From: Pontiella sulfatireligans
GTDB lineage: Bacteria > Verrucomicrobiota > Kiritimatiellia > Kiritimatiellales > Pontiellaceae
Assembly (NCBI RefSeq): GCF_900890705.1
Contig: NZ_CAAHFH010000002.1
Location: 1,798,001-1,862,000 of the forward strand
Reading direction: 5' to 3'
DNA length: 64,000 nucleotides
The notes under the pieces were generated by a model, which was not told the origin of the DNA, ran no database searches, and was given only the letters and a program-made list of their open reading frames with translations. Positions 7,432-15,694 of this stretch are shown piece by piece (within the stretch, counting starts at the first letter, position 1; each line of letters starts with the position of its first letter). The position numbers and the translations under genes were made by a program.

Positions 7432-8145
7432 TTATTCTCCCTTGTGAATGTAGGCGTCAACTGCATCGATGACGCATTCAATGGTTTTTAGATAGGTGCT
7501 GAAGAGTTCGCCCACGGGAACATCCTTCGGCTTTTTGGTTGCTTCCTTGAGCTCCTGCACCGTTTTAAACACGGCAACGTCGAACTCCAGATGGCCGGCC
7601 AGCGCTTCCAAGGCCTGGAACTTTTTCTGCGGCACGTCTTCCCCGAACAGCCGGAGCGAGGCGCGGAAAAGGACGAGGAAGGTCGAAAGCGACTGGGTCA
7701 TCAGGTCGGCCACGGCTTTGGGCTTTCTGCCGGTGAGCAGATAGCTCTGCCGCAGCCGGATCAGCTTGCCGCGCAGCTCATGCTCAATCTCCAGCCGCAG
7801 GTTTTTCGTGTCGATCTCCAGCCCTTCGACAAGATCTTCGCCGTACAGCACCTTGTGGCACTCCTTGATGTCGAGCAGTTCGATCGGGAAGACATCCGTC
7901 GCCTGCGCCAGCCGGTCCTCGGTAAACATTAGCGGCGCCGGATTGCCGGCCTGCGCCCATTTGGACGCCGGCTTCGAGAGAGCGTCCAATGTGGACAAAC
8001 CCAGATCTTTAGCCACAACCAGAATGTTGTAGTCGGATTTTTTGTCGACATGATCGCCCGCCGCGGCGGAGCCGTAAAGCACGACCGACTTCAAGCCTGC
8101 AGGGCAAGCCTGCTTGAGTTCTTCTACCAGTTTTTCAGGTTTCAT
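7432..8145 (-). CDS. Nucleotidyltransferase-fold protein
   Basis: 237 residues. The N-terminus carries the pol-beta superfamily signature VVLYGSAAAGDHVDKKSDYNILVV (GS motif then D-x-N in place of the usual D-x-D), so one of the two metal-binding carboxylates appears to be Asn. That may mean altered or absent catalysis. The remainder is helical with no named domain. A GAGGTAA site supports the start. It sits between a TPM gene and lemA, an arrangement that suggests a shared envelope-related role, though none can be read from sequence. Confidence 0.75.
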   Translation of the reverse strand: MKPEKLVEELKQACPAGLKSVVLYGSAAAGDHVDKKSDYNILVVAKDLGLSTLDALSKPASKWAQAGNPAPLMFTEDRLAQATDVFPIELLDIKECHKVLYGEDLVEGLEIDTKNLRLEIEHELRGKLIRLRQSYLLTGRKPKAVADLMTQSLSTFLVLFRASLRLFGEDVPQKKFQALEALAGHLEFDVAVFKTVQELKEATKKPKDVPVGELFSTYLKTIECVIDAVDAYIHKGE

Positions 8146-8175
8146 ATTTACCTCGTGATGCGTAATTCGTAATTT

Positions 8176-8240
8176 CCAGGTTCAAATTTCCAGTTTCAAG
8201 TTTCAAGTTTCAGGTTTCAGGTTTCAGGTTTCAAGTTTCT
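8176..8240. repeat. Heptanucleotide tandem repeat (TTTCARG)
   Basis: Roughly eight consecutive 7-bp units, alternating TTTCAAG and TTTCAGG with some decay at one end, fill the gap between the nucleotidyltransferase start and the TPM stop. The last unit touches the TPM stop codon. Read on the minus strand it is a GAAACYT array. It is a simple-sequence repeat liable to length variation; no coding role is seen. Confidence 0.8.
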
Positions 8241-8997
8241 ACCAGCCGCCACTAGACCCGCCGCCGCCGGACATGCCTCCGCCGAAGCCTCCGCCGCCGC
8301 CAAAACCGCCGCCGCCTCCGCCGGAGCTATAGCCCCCTCCCCGTCCGCCGCTGAGCAGCAGCAACATTGCGAGATGCGGATGGCGAATGGCAAAGGCGAC
8401 GAACAAAACCAGCATGATAATCGTCACAAGGGGATTTTGTTTTTTGCTCCCCCTGCTGCTGCGATGGCGGTATTGGGAGGCCGCCCCCGTGAGCTGCACG
8501 CCGTATTCTTGGGCAATCTCCTGCGAAAGCGCCGCGATCCCGACCACAAGTCCTTTGCCCAGCTGGTTGGCCTTGAAGAGGGGCGTTATGACATCCCGCC
8601 GAATGGCCCCCGCGGCTGAATCGGGGATTGCGCCTTCAAGGCCGTAGCCCACTTCGATGCGCATCTTCTTATCCTTCACCGCCGCCAGAAGCATCAAACC
8701 GTTGTCCTTGCCTTTTTGGCCAATGCCCCACTTTTCGTATAGGCGCGTGGCAAAATCGTCAATCTGCCCGCCCTCCATCGACTGGATCGTTACGACGGCC
8801 ATTTCTGCACCGGTTTTTTGCCGCACTTCAGTGATCATCGATTCAAGCTGCCGTTCGTCTGCCGCAGAGATGACATTGGCAAAATCGCTGACGAATCCGC
8901 GCGGCTGCAGGCGGTTCAGCAACTGCTCCGAAGCCGTTGCCGTGAGCGCCGCGGCAAGGATTCCAATGATTGGAAGTATGGTTTTAATTTTTCGCAT
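8239..8997 (-). CDS. TPM-domain (YgcG-like) exported protein with Gly-rich tail
   Basis: About 252 residues: signal peptide (residues 1-23, ending ALTATAS), TPM domain (RGFVSDFANVIS, then KTGAEMAVVTIQS, EKWGIGQKGKDNGLMLL and RIEVGYGLEGAIPD), a transmembrane segment (TIIMLVLFVAFAI) and a Gly/Ser-rich C-terminus ending SSGGW. Members of this family have been linked to phosphatase activity or photosystem repair, and in bacteria commonly pair with LemA. Met1 could also be ten codons earlier at 9027. It is a paralogue of the gene immediately upstream (9048-9842), and both end in the same SGGGGSSGGW tail. Confidence 0.85.
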   Translation of the reverse strand: MRKIKTILPIIGILAAALTATASEQLLNRLQPRGFVSDFANVISAADERQLESMITEVRQKTGAEMAVVTIQSMEGGQIDDFATRLYEKWGIGQKGKDNGLMLLAAVKDKKMRIEVGYGLEGAIPDSAAGAIRRDVITPLFKANQLGKGLVVGIAALSQEIAQEYGVQLTGAASQYRHRSSRGSKKQNPLVTIIMLVLFVAFAIRHPHLAMLLLLSGGRGGGYSSGGGGGGFGGGGGFGGGMSGGGGSSGGW

Positions 8998-9047
8998 CCG
9001 TGGACAGTACTGTTTGCTGTTATCCATTCAACCCAATTGCACCGGAA

Positions 9048-9842
9048 CTACCAGCCGCCGCTCGATCCGCCGCCGCCGGAGCACCCGCCCCCAAAACCGC
9101 CGCCACAGCCTCCGCCGCCAAAACCGCCTCCGCCCGTTCCATAGCCGCCGGACTGCCCGCCATGGTGCTCGACCCACAAATAGTTGCCGCCGGAGCCGGA
9201 CTTGCGCTTCAATTTTCTCGGATAGCCGATGAAGCATATGATTCCAAGGATTGTCAGCAGGATGGCAAACCCGGCCACCTGATAGACAAAGTCCGGTATT
9301 TCCCGCAACCTTGATTTTTCCGAGCGCGCAACCTTGAGACGGACACCCTGGCTCTTTCCAACAGTCAACGAAAGCGACACAACGCCGGCCAGCAGCCCTT
9401 CGCCATAGTCGCCCTCTTTGAAGCGGGGCGTGATGTCCTCAACACGGATACGCTCCGCGTCCAAATTGGAAACCACCTGCTCCAAGCCATAGCCCACCTC
9501 GATGCGCATCATCCGATCCTTCATCGAAGCAAGAACCATCAGGCCGTCGTTGATGCCTGCCCGCCCGATTCCCCATTTGTTGAACAGACGGGTCGAAAAG
9601 CCGTCGATGCCGCTGCCTTCCAAGGACTGGAGGGTCACGACCGCAATCTCGGCCCCGGTCTTTTGCTTGAGCTCTTCAACGACCGATCCAATGCGCTGCT
9701 CGTTCTCTTCGGAAATGACACTCGCAAAATCGTTCACAACGCCGCGAGGCTGCAAACTATTGAGCAGCCGGTCCGATGCCTGGACAGACGGGATGCAGAG
9801 CAGCAAGGCCGCAACGGCGAAGGTTTTTGGTATGGATCGCAT
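9048..9842 (-). CDS. TPM-domain exported protein, second paralogue
   Basis: About 264 residues with the same layout as the next gene: signal peptide (AVAALLLCIPSVQA), TPM domain (RGVVNDFASVIS, KTGAEIAVVTLQS, NKWGIGRAGINDGLMVL, RIEVGYGLEQVV), one transmembrane helix (AGFAILLTILGIICFIGY) and a Gly-rich tail with a Cys (GGGGCGGGFGGGC). The upstream alternative start is 9872. The duplicated pair with lemA suggests a dedicated envelope module. Two Cys in the Gly-rich tail are absent from the sister protein. Confidence 0.85.
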   Translation of the reverse strand: MRSIPKTFAVAALLLCIPSVQASDRLLNSLQPRGVVNDFASVISEENEQRIGSVVEELKQKTGAEIAVVTLQSLEGSGIDGFSTRLFNKWGIGRAGINDGLMVLASMKDRMMRIEVGYGLEQVVSNLDAERIRVEDITPRFKEGDYGEGLLAGVVSLSLTVGKSQGVRLKVARSEKSRLREIPDFVYQVAGFAILLTILGIICFIGYPRKLKRKSGSGGNYLWVEHHGGQSGGYGTGGGGFGGGGCGGGFGGGCSGGGGSSGGW

Positions 9843-9906
9843 GCAGGGAGAGTAGCGGAGCGACGGCCTCACTCAATTATAATGTGCCGGCACGATTGTA
9901 AACGGC

Positions 9907-10884
9907 CTATTCCCAGACACCATAAACCGGCGCATGGCAGGCGGGGCATTGGCCGTTTTTGATGCGGTTTTGGAGGATAGAGTATCCGTTGCGCTCAATG
10001 AGAAGCTCCCCGCAGCTTGGGCAATGCGTGTTTTCGCCTTCGGTGCTGTGCATGTTGCCCACATAGACGAATTGCAGGCCGGCTTCAACGGCAATTTCGC
10101 GGGCGCGCAGAATGGTGTCGGCCGGCGTAGGCGGCAGGTGCTGCAATTTGTTTTGCGGAAAGAAGCGCGAAAAGTGGAGCGGCGTTTCGACACCGAGATT
10201 TTCGGCGACCCACCCGCAGAGCTGCTTGGTTTCTTCTTCGGAATCGTTGAGCGTTGGAATGATGAGGTTGGTGACTTCAAGCATGACGCCGCACTTTTTC
10301 ATAACCGTCAGCGCTTTGAGCACCGGGGCGAGCGCGCCGCCGCAGATGTCGCGGTAAAAGTCGTCGGAGAAGGATTTGAGATCAACGTTGGCGGCATCGA
10401 CATATTTGCAGATTTGGCGCAGCGGATCCGGGTTGATGTAGGCGGCGGTGACGAGCACGTTCATGAGCCCGGCCTCGGAGGCGGCTTTGCAGCAGTCGAA
10501 GGTGTATTCGAAGGAAACAAGTGGCTCGGTGTAGGTGTAGGCAACGGCGGGACAGCCGCGCTTGAGCGCCATCTTCGCAATGTCTGCGGGCCGGGCGCCG
10601 GAACCGCGGGAGGCATGGAGCCTCGTCTGGGAAATTTGCCAGTTTTGACACTGTTTGCAGTGCAGGTTGCAGCCGGCGGTGGCCACGGAAAGGATTGGGG
10701 TGCCCGGAAGAAAGTGAAACAGGGGCTTTTTTTCGACGGGGTCGATGTTCAGCGAGCAAGGCTCGCCATAGGTGGTGCATCGGATCTCGCCGGCCATATT
10801 TTTGCGCACACGGCAATCGCCGGTTTCTCCCGGCGCCAGCTCGCACCCTTTCGGGCAGATTGAACATTTAGCTTTTGTTTTCAT
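9907..10884 (-). CDS. amrS: Radical SAM enzyme of the AmmeMemoRadiSam type (AmrS-like)
   Basis: About 325 residues. An N-terminal Cys-rich segment (CSICPKGC) precedes the radical SAM cluster motif CNLHCKQC (CxxxCxxC), and a C-terminal zinc-ribbon-like CPSCGELL and CPACHAPVYG close the protein. This is the AmmeMemoRadiSam radical SAM family, related to pyruvate-formate-lyase activating enzymes; its substrate is unknown. Usual partners (AMMECR1, Memo) are not in this window. The start is ATG 10884, supported by AGGAAAGG, which overlaps the upstream HNH gene by 17 bp. In-frame upstream codons would reach further into that gene. Confidence 0.88.
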   Translation of the reverse strand: MKTKAKCSICPKGCELAPGETGDCRVRKNMAGEIRCTTYGEPCSLNIDPVEKKPLFHFLPGTPILSVATAGCNLHCKQCQNWQISQTRLHASRGSGARPADIAKMALKRGCPAVAYTYTEPLVSFEYTFDCCKAASEAGLMNVLVTAAYINPDPLRQICKYVDAANVDLKSFSDDFYRDICGGALAPVLKALTVMKKCGVMLEVTNLIIPTLNDSEEETKQLCGWVAENLGVETPLHFSRFFPQNKLQHLPPTPADTILRAREIAVEAGLQFVYVGNMHSTEGENTHCPSCGELLIERNGYSILQNRIKNGQCPACHAPVYGVWE

Positions 10885-11230
10885 CCTTTCCTGCAACTGG
10901 AAAAAACGAGTCGAGGCCGTCGAAAGCGGAGAAACCTTCCGACTTGAAGGAATCATCGACGGGGCCGCCGTAGCCCTTCATCTTATGCTTTTCGTGCTCG
11001 TTGTCGTGGCAATAGACGCAGAGCAGCTCCCAGTTGGAGCCGTCGGGCGGATTGTTGTCGTGGTTGTGGTCTTTGTGGTGAACGGTCAGTTCCTTGAGGT
11101 TTTTGCCCTCAAACTCGCGCGCGCAGCTGCCGCACACGTGGGGAAACATTTTGAGCGCCTTGGCGCGGTAGCCCTTTTCCCGGTCGGCCAGGTCCTGCTG
11201 TATTTTCTTAAATGCGTCTGAATGGCTCAT
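10868..11230 (-). CDS. yajD: YajD-like HNH nuclease
   Basis: 120 residues. The zinc/HNH elements are CGSCAREF, LTVHHKDHNHDNN and CVYCHDNEHEKH, matching the small YajD family of HNH endonuclease-fold proteins. The length is normal for the family. The gene overlaps the upstream epimerase gene by ATGA (11227-11230) and the downstream radical SAM gene by 17 bp, so the three form a tight operon. The biological substrate is unknown. Confidence 0.9.
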   Translation of the reverse strand: MSHSDAFKKIQQDLADREKGYRAKALKMFPHVCGSCAREFEGKNLKELTVHHKDHNHDNNPPDGSNWELLCVYCHDNEHEKHKMKGYGGPVDDSFKSEGFSAFDGLDSFFPVAGKDENKS

Positions 11231-12075
11231 CGTAAAACATCCTCCAAAGCTGATTGCAGGTCAGGGTGGCAAAATTCGTAGCCGGCTTCGATCAGTTTTT
11301 TCGGCAATACGCGTGTGCTTCCGAGGAGCAGCGCATCGCCCATTTCGCCAAACAGGAGGCGGACGGCAAAAGCGGGCATCGGCAGAATGGTTGGGCGATG
11401 GAGCGCTTTTCCAAGGGCCTTGGTGAATTCGAGGTTGGTGGCCGGGTTCGGCGCAACGAGGTTGACGGGGCCGGAAACAACGGCGTTTTCTATGGAAAAA
11501 CAGATGGCGCCGATTTCGTCTTCAAGGCTGATCCAGCTCATGTATTGGCGGCCATTGCCAAGAATCCCGCCCGCGCCCATCTTGAACGGCGGGAGCATTT
11601 TGTTGAGCGCCCCGCCTTTTTTGCTGAGCACAATGCCGGTGCGGATCCAGACGGTGCGGATGCCCGCATCGGCGGCCGGTTTCGCCGCGGCTTCCCAGTT
11701 TTTGCAGACGTCAGGCAGAAATCCGGAACCGGCGCTGCTCGCTTCATCGAGCGTTTCGTCGGCACGGTCGCCATAAAAGCCAATGGCGGAAGCGCAGATG
11801 AATACGGCGGGCTTGGAGCTGCTGGAAGCCAACTGTTCCGCAAGCTGGCGGGTGCCGCTGACCCGGCTCTCCTCGATCCGCTTTTTCTTGGCATCTGTCC
11901 AGCGCCCTTCGGCAATGCTTTCGCCGGCCAGATGCACCACGGCACCCACGCCGGAAAAATCGATGGCCTGCTCAAAGGTTCTAGGCAGCCGTCCGACTTC
12001 GTGGCCATCGGCCTGCAGATTTTCCATTAATGCGGAACCGACGAGCCCCGATGATCCAGATACTAAAACTTTCAT
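11227..12075 (-). CDS. TIGR01777-family NAD(P)-dependent epimerase (YfcH-like)
   Basis: 282 residues with the extended SDR Rossmann start VLVSGSSGLVGSALMENL, VVHLAGESIAEGRW, the ASAIGFYGDRAD motif with the active-site Tyr region, and a C-terminal DUF1731-like end (GYEFCHPDLQSALEDVLR). This family is related to sugar nucleotide epimerases but its substrate is not established. The start at 12075 has a GGAGG site. It heads an operon with yajD and the radical SAM gene. Confidence 0.9.
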   Translation of the reverse strand: MKVLVSGSSGLVGSALMENLQADGHEVGRLPRTFEQAIDFSGVGAVVHLAGESIAEGRWTDAKKKRIEESRVSGTRQLAEQLASSSSKPAVFICASAIGFYGDRADETLDEASSAGSGFLPDVCKNWEAAAKPAADAGIRTVWIRTGIVLSKKGGALNKMLPPFKMGAGGILGNGRQYMSWISLEDEIGAICFSIENAVVSGPVNLVAPNPATNLEFTKALGKALHRPTILPMPAFAVRLLFGEMGDALLLGSTRVLPKKLIEAGYEFCHPDLQSALEDVLR

Positions 12076-12205
12076 GTGAACCTCCGTTGGTTGAAGCCTA
12101 CAATCAAAAAGCGTAAAGGCAAGCGGTGTTTCTTGACGAAACCATCCTCAAACACCTACTCTTTCTACATGTTTTCTGTCGAAATTGATTAATCGGAAGG
12201 GGGGC

Positions 12206-12295
12206 ATGATGAGTGAACAGATTAAAGTAACACTGAACGAAGACGAGCTGCTCGAAAAGTCGCTCCACTCCATGGACGGCCTACCGATGCCGTGA
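12206..12295 (+). CDS. Very short ORF with strong ribosome site (possible gene relic)
   Basis: ATGATG at 12206 follows an AAGGGGGG run and opens 29 codons, including the stretch IKVTLNEDELLEKSLHSM, before TGA at 12293-12295. The IKVTLNEDEL start faintly recalls the beginning of TrpB2-type tryptophan synthase beta proteins, in which case this would be a truncated relic. That resemblance is weak. It may also be a genuine small protein or chance. Confidence 0.3.
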   Translation: MMSEQIKVTLNEDELLEKSLHSMDGLPMP

Positions 12296-12401
12296 CGTGA
12301 TGCATGACGATTGAAGCGTGATAAAACAACACGGCATTAAATTTGCGAATAAAGCGACTTACAATTCAAACAACGCCGAAAGCGGCAACGGAAGGCAGTC
12401 G

Positions 12402-12581
12402 ATGTATCCAGGAGAGAAGAAAAGCGCACTAACATGGCTGGCCCAAATTTTCGTTGGGCTGTCTGTACTCATATTAATTGGATCAATTGTCTTTGGAATC
12501 ATGGTAACCCGCGATGGCGGAACCGGTTTCCGCAACCTAAGCTCCGGCGACTCCGGAAATCCGCTTTCTGTGAAAAAATAG
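12402..12581 (+). CDS. Small single-span membrane protein
   Basis: 59 residues from ATG 12402 (GGAAGG upstream). One transmembrane helix (LTWLAQIFVGLSVLILIGSIVFGIMV as a hydrophobic block, residues ~10-35) is followed by a short polar tail. No family is recognised. A longer reading from 12318 lacks a ribosome site and adds a low-complexity Asn-rich head. It precedes a palindromic element and another small membrane protein gene. Confidence 0.55.
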   Translation: MYPGEKKSALTWLAQIFVGLSVLILIGSIVFGIMVTRDGGTGFRNLSSGDSGNPLSVKK

Positions 12582-12674
12582 TCCTCGTTTCTTTTTCCTT
12601 GCTCATAGGGCTGGAGCACAAAACAAATGAGATGCCATACTGCGCTTTGCGTGGATTGCCGCTTCGCTTTGCGC

Positions 12675-12729
12675 GGCTCATAGAGCCAACTCTACAACAC
12701 GAACCGGCGTAGTATCGGCTCTATGAGCC
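12675..12729. repeat. Palindromic intergenic element with GGCTC/GAGCC arms, copy 1
   Basis: Two 13-bp palindromes, GGCTCATAGAGCC (12675-12687) and GGCTCTATGAGCC (12717-12729), flank a 29-bp spacer that contains CTAC and GTAG. The halves are also inverted copies of one another, so the whole can fold into one long hairpin. A second copy with the same plan is at 14004-14055. Confidence 0.7.
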
Positions 12730-12830
12730 GATTGCGCCTCCGGCACCTCATTCGCGGAATGCTCTAGAGCGCTGTCCAATACGCCGCCTCGCAAGGCGTC
12801 AGCTTATTCAAACCCTTTAAAAAATTAATC

Positions 12831-13007
12831 ATGAGCGACAGACAATTCAAAGTCATACTCGGGACCATGGCCCTATTGGCCTTCGGCCTTTTGCTGGGCC
12901 TGCTCGGCGCAGAGCTGTCGGATGCCAGCAAGAACCGGGATGTGACAGCCGCTCCCGGTGGAGGCGAAGGTCTTAGCCTCCAACCCAGGCTGCTCCTGAA
13001 CGATTGA
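12831..13007 (+). CDS. Small single-span membrane protein
   Basis: 58 residues from ATG 12831 to TGA 13005-13007. It starts MSDRQFKVILGTMALLAF, has one hydrophobic helix (ILGTMALLAFGLLLGLLG) and then a short polar, Gly-containing tail. No family is recognised. There is no strong ribosome site (AAAAATTAATC precedes the ATG), so expression is uncertain. It resembles the previous small membrane gene in size and plan but not in sequence. Confidence 0.45.
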   Translation: MSDRQFKVILGTMALLAFGLLLGLLGAELSDASKNRDVTAAPGGGEGLSLQPRLLLND

Positions 13008-13118
13008 ATCTAAAAGCAGCAGGTGCGGTTTTTATACAAATTCCAGCGGAATCGATGCTAGACGGAGCGCAGCGGACAACGGTAACGTTTCCCGCTTCAA
13101 CTTAAGAAAGGGTTCCCC

Positions 13119-14000
13119 ATGAAGAATATTGTATCTGCACTTGTTTTTGTCGCGCTGCTGTCCGGTTGCGCCCACACCGCAAAACAACAGGAAGCGCCTG
13201 TCGAACCGGCGAAAAAACCCGCTGAGGCAAAGAAAAAACCTAATTGGGGATACGACAACACGCCCAAACTGCCATCCGGCTGGTGCGTCCACGATATCGC
13301 CCGGCCGCAGCCCACCGTGGTGACTCCCGCGGCGCAACCGGGCGCCGCGCCGTCGGATGCCATTATTTTGTTCGACGGCACCGATGCCTCGGCCTGGGCG
13401 GGTTCCGTACAGAACGATCCCAAGAAGAAAAAATACAATCCGGAAGGCGAGATGCGCTGGAAGGTGGAAAACGGCTATCTGGAATGCACTCCGACCGGTT
13501 CGATCAAGACGAAACAAAAATTCGGCGACTGCCAGTTTCATATTGAGTGGCAAACTGCAAATCCGCGCAAAGGCGATTCCCAAGGCGCAGGCAACAGCGG
13601 TGTTTTCATGATGGGCCGCTACGAGACGCAGGTGCTCGACAACTATGAAAACCGCACCTATGCCGACGGCATGGCCGGCTGCGTGTACGGGCAAACCCCG
13701 CCGATGGTTAACGCCTGCAAGAAGCCGGGCGAGTGGCAGTCGTACGACATTATTTTCCAGGCGCCGCGCTTCGAGGGCGAAAAGCTGGTGTCGCCGGCCT
13801 ACGTGACGGTGTTCTTGAACGGCGTTTTAGTGCAGCACAAAACCCAGATCCTCGGGCCAACCGCCCACAAGAAGCTGCCCGTCTATAAACCGCACGGCGA
13901 TGACGCGATTGTCCTGCAGGATCACAGCAACGACACGCGCTTCCGCAACATCTGGATCCGCGAGCTGGATCTGATGAAGAACACCGACAAGCCGGAATAA
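13119..14000 (+). CDS. DUF1080 (3-keto-disaccharide hydrolase-like) lipoprotein
   Basis: 293 residues. A lipobox (ALLSGC, Cys17) predicts a lipoprotein. A Lys/Pro/Glu-rich spacer follows, then a DUF1080 concanavalin-type fold: IILFDGTDASAWAG, MRWKVENGYLECT, FGDCQFHIEWQT, GNSGVFMMGRYETQVLDNY and DHSNDTRFRNIWIREL. The domain occurs widely in PVC bacteria, and some members hydrolyse 3-keto-glycosides. The start at 13119 has AAAGGG. A neighbouring Gfo/Idh/MocA oxidoreductase could generate keto-sugars, but the two genes are convergent and the link is only suggestive. Confidence 0.88.
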   Translation: MKNIVSALVFVALLSGCAHTAKQQEAPVEPAKKPAEAKKKPNWGYDNTPKLPSGWCVHDIARPQPTVVTPAAQPGAAPSDAIILFDGTDASAWAGSVQNDPKKKKYNPEGEMRWKVENGYLECTPTGSIKTKQKFGDCQFHIEWQTANPRKGDSQGAGNSGVFMMGRYETQVLDNYENRTYADGMAGCVYGQTPPMVNACKKPGEWQSYDIIFQAPRFEGEKLVSPAYVTVFLNGVLVQHKTQILGPTAHKKLPVYKPHGDDAIVLQDHSNDTRFRNIWIRELDLMKNTDKPE

Positions 14001-14003
14001 CTC

Positions 14004-14055
14004 GGCTCGCAGAGCCGACTCCATCATTCAAGTTGTAGTGTTGGCTCTATGAGCC
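14004..14055. repeat. Palindromic intergenic element with GGCTC/GAGCC arms, copy 2
   Basis: GGCTCGCAGAGCC (14004-14016) and GGCTCTATGAGCC (14043-14055) flank a 26-bp spacer containing GTTGTAG. The plan is the same as at 12675-12729. It lies between convergent genes, three bases after the DUF1080 stop, and may also serve as a bidirectional terminator. Confidence 0.7.
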
Positions 14056-14061
14056 AATTTC

Positions 14062-15045
14062 TTATTCCCCTTCGTATTCCAGCCCCCACTGCGCGCGGAG
14101 GGTGTCCATGGTTTGCATGACAGCGTGGGTTGTGGAGAGCGGCAGAATGTCGCTCTCTAATTTTTTGGCTTCAATGCATTCCATGGCATGGGCGATCTCG
14201 AACTTAAAGTTTTCCCCTTCGTCGTAGGGGAGGTCAAAAAACTCGACCTCTTCGCCTTCGCGGTGAAGCTGCAGCTGCGTGGCCCCGAGGAAATGGGGCA
14301 CACGGATATAGCCCTTGCTTCCACAAATTATGCCTTCGGTCGGCGCGTTGTGCGTGAAGGACGAAGAGAGCATGGCGCGGCGCCCGCCTTCGTAGTCGAA
14401 AAGATAGAACCCGCGGTCGTCCACGCCGGTGTCGCCGATAACGGCGGAGCTTTGGATGCGCGACGGTTGCTCGCCAAACACGATCGATGCAAAGGTGATG
14501 GGATAGATGCCGAGATCAAGCAGCGCCCCGCCGGCCAGCGCCTTGTTATTGAGCCGGTGCTCGGAAGCAAACTCGCCGGTAATGGAAAAGTCGGCCTTGA
14601 CGGTGCGGACCTCGCCGACGACCCCGTCCGCCAACAGCTCCTGCAGCTTTAGAATGGCCGGCAAAAAGCGCGTCCAAACGGCCTCCATCATGAAGAGGTT
14701 CTTTTCGCGCGCGAGCTCAATGAGCTCCAAGGTTTGCACCGCATTGACGGTGAAGGGCTTTTCGCAGAGCACATGCTTGCCGTTTTCGAGGCAGAGCTTG
14801 ATGTTTTCGTAGTGGAAGTTGTGCGTAGTCGCAATATATACGGCATCCACATCGGGTTCGGAAACGAGCGCCTCATAGTCGGTGTAGACCCGCTCCATAC
14901 CATGCTTTTGTGCAAATTCCGCCGCGCGCCCCGGCGTGCGTGATGCGCCGGCGAGCAAGGTTCCTGTTTCCAATGCCTGCAGGCTGGTCGCAAACAAATT
15001 CGCAATACCCCCACAACCGATGATGCCCCATTTAATCTCCTTCAT
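14062..15045 (-). CDS. Gfo/Idh/MocA-family oxidoreductase
   Basis: 327 residues. The N-terminal NAD(P)-binding fold begins IKWGIIGCGGIANLFATSL, followed by VDAVYIATTHNFHYENIKLCLENGKHVLCEKPF with the EKP motif of this family; the C-terminal half is the usual alpha/beta substrate domain (GGALLDLGIYPITFA). These enzymes oxidise or reduce sugars and related alcohols in the cytosol; the substrate cannot be told. The start at 15045 has AGGAG. It may be part of sugar metabolism feeding from the polysaccharide locus. Confidence 0.92.
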   Translation of the reverse strand: MKEIKWGIIGCGGIANLFATSLQALETGTLLAGASRTPGRAAEFAQKHGMERVYTDYEALVSEPDVDAVYIATTHNFHYENIKLCLENGKHVLCEKPFTVNAVQTLELIELAREKNLFMMEAVWTRFLPAILKLQELLADGVVGEVRTVKADFSITGEFASEHRLNNKALAGGALLDLGIYPITFASIVFGEQPSRIQSSAVIGDTGVDDRGFYLFDYEGGRRAMLSSSFTHNAPTEGIICGSKGYIRVPHFLGATQLQLHREGEEVEFFDLPYDEGENFKFEIAHAMECIEAKKLESDILPLSTTHAVMQTMDTLRAQWGLEYEGE

Positions 15046-15229
15046 GCATGCTCCTAGTTATAAACGGATCAACGATGCCGGAGTTTGTTGTTCGAGGCAA
15101 GCCCGCCCCGAAACAGAAGCAAACACGGCAAGAACATGTTTCAAGCCCCATGCATATTTGTAAAAGTTTTTGACTTGCCGGACGGATTGCAGATATAAAT
15201 TTCCACGTATTATCAAAGGGGCGGGCAAC

Positions 15230-15694
15230 ATGACCAAATATTCATATCAGGATGCGAAAGCCATCATCCATACCATCTGCAAGGCGGCCGAAGCCAACGA
15301 ATACAATACGCGCGAAAAATTCATGGATATGCTTCAACGCAACCCGCACATTGCATCACAGGGCTACAATGCGTTCGGCAAAGTGTTTTTCTGGAACGAT
15401 GCCTCGTACCATCTTTACGGCTATCGCGAAGACGAAGCGGTTAACCGGGATATCGTGGAGTTGATTATCCCGCCGGAGATGCGCCAGTTCGCGCGCGATA
15501 TGATTGCAAACGCGCGCAAAACCAACAAGATGCCCGAAGCTGGCGCCTACGACCTGCTGCGCTCGGACGAGCAATTCGTTACCGTGTTTTCCGGACACCT
15601 CGTTTTCCAATGGGACAAAGGCACCATGCCGGAGTTCTACTGCATCGACCTCGCGCTGGAAACCCAAGAAGACGAGCTGGCCACGATCGCTTAA
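15230..15694 (+). CDS. PAS-like domain protein
   Basis: 154 residues from ATG 15230 (GGGGCGGG upstream). The central region KVFFWNDASYHLYGYREDEAVNRDIVELIIPPEM reads as a PAS-fold sensory segment; no kinase, HTH or cyclase domain follows. It is probably a stand-alone cytosolic sensor. It converges on the transporter gene, with a 4-bp overlap of the 3' ends. A longer reading from 15170 would add a segment without a ribosome site. Confidence 0.65.
   Translation: MTKYSYQDAKAIIHTICKAAEANEYNTREKFMDMLQRNPHIASQGYNAFGKVFFWNDASYHLYGYREDEAVNRDIVELIIPPEMRQFARDMIANARKTNKMPEAGAYDLLRSDEQFVTVFSGHLVFQWDKGTMPEFYCIDLALETQEDELATIA

Noticed and set aside
8176-8240. Heptamer array as a CRISPR
   Set aside because: Units are directly adjacent 7-mers without spacers.
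8239-9842. Gly-rich tails of the TPM proteins as frame errors
   Set aside because: Both paralogues share the same tail ending in SSGGW, and Gly-rich C-termini are normal in this family.
9934-10863. 309-codon plus-strand frame opposite the radical SAM gene
   Set aside because: Antisense shadow; the minus-strand protein has clear Cys motifs and a ribosome site.
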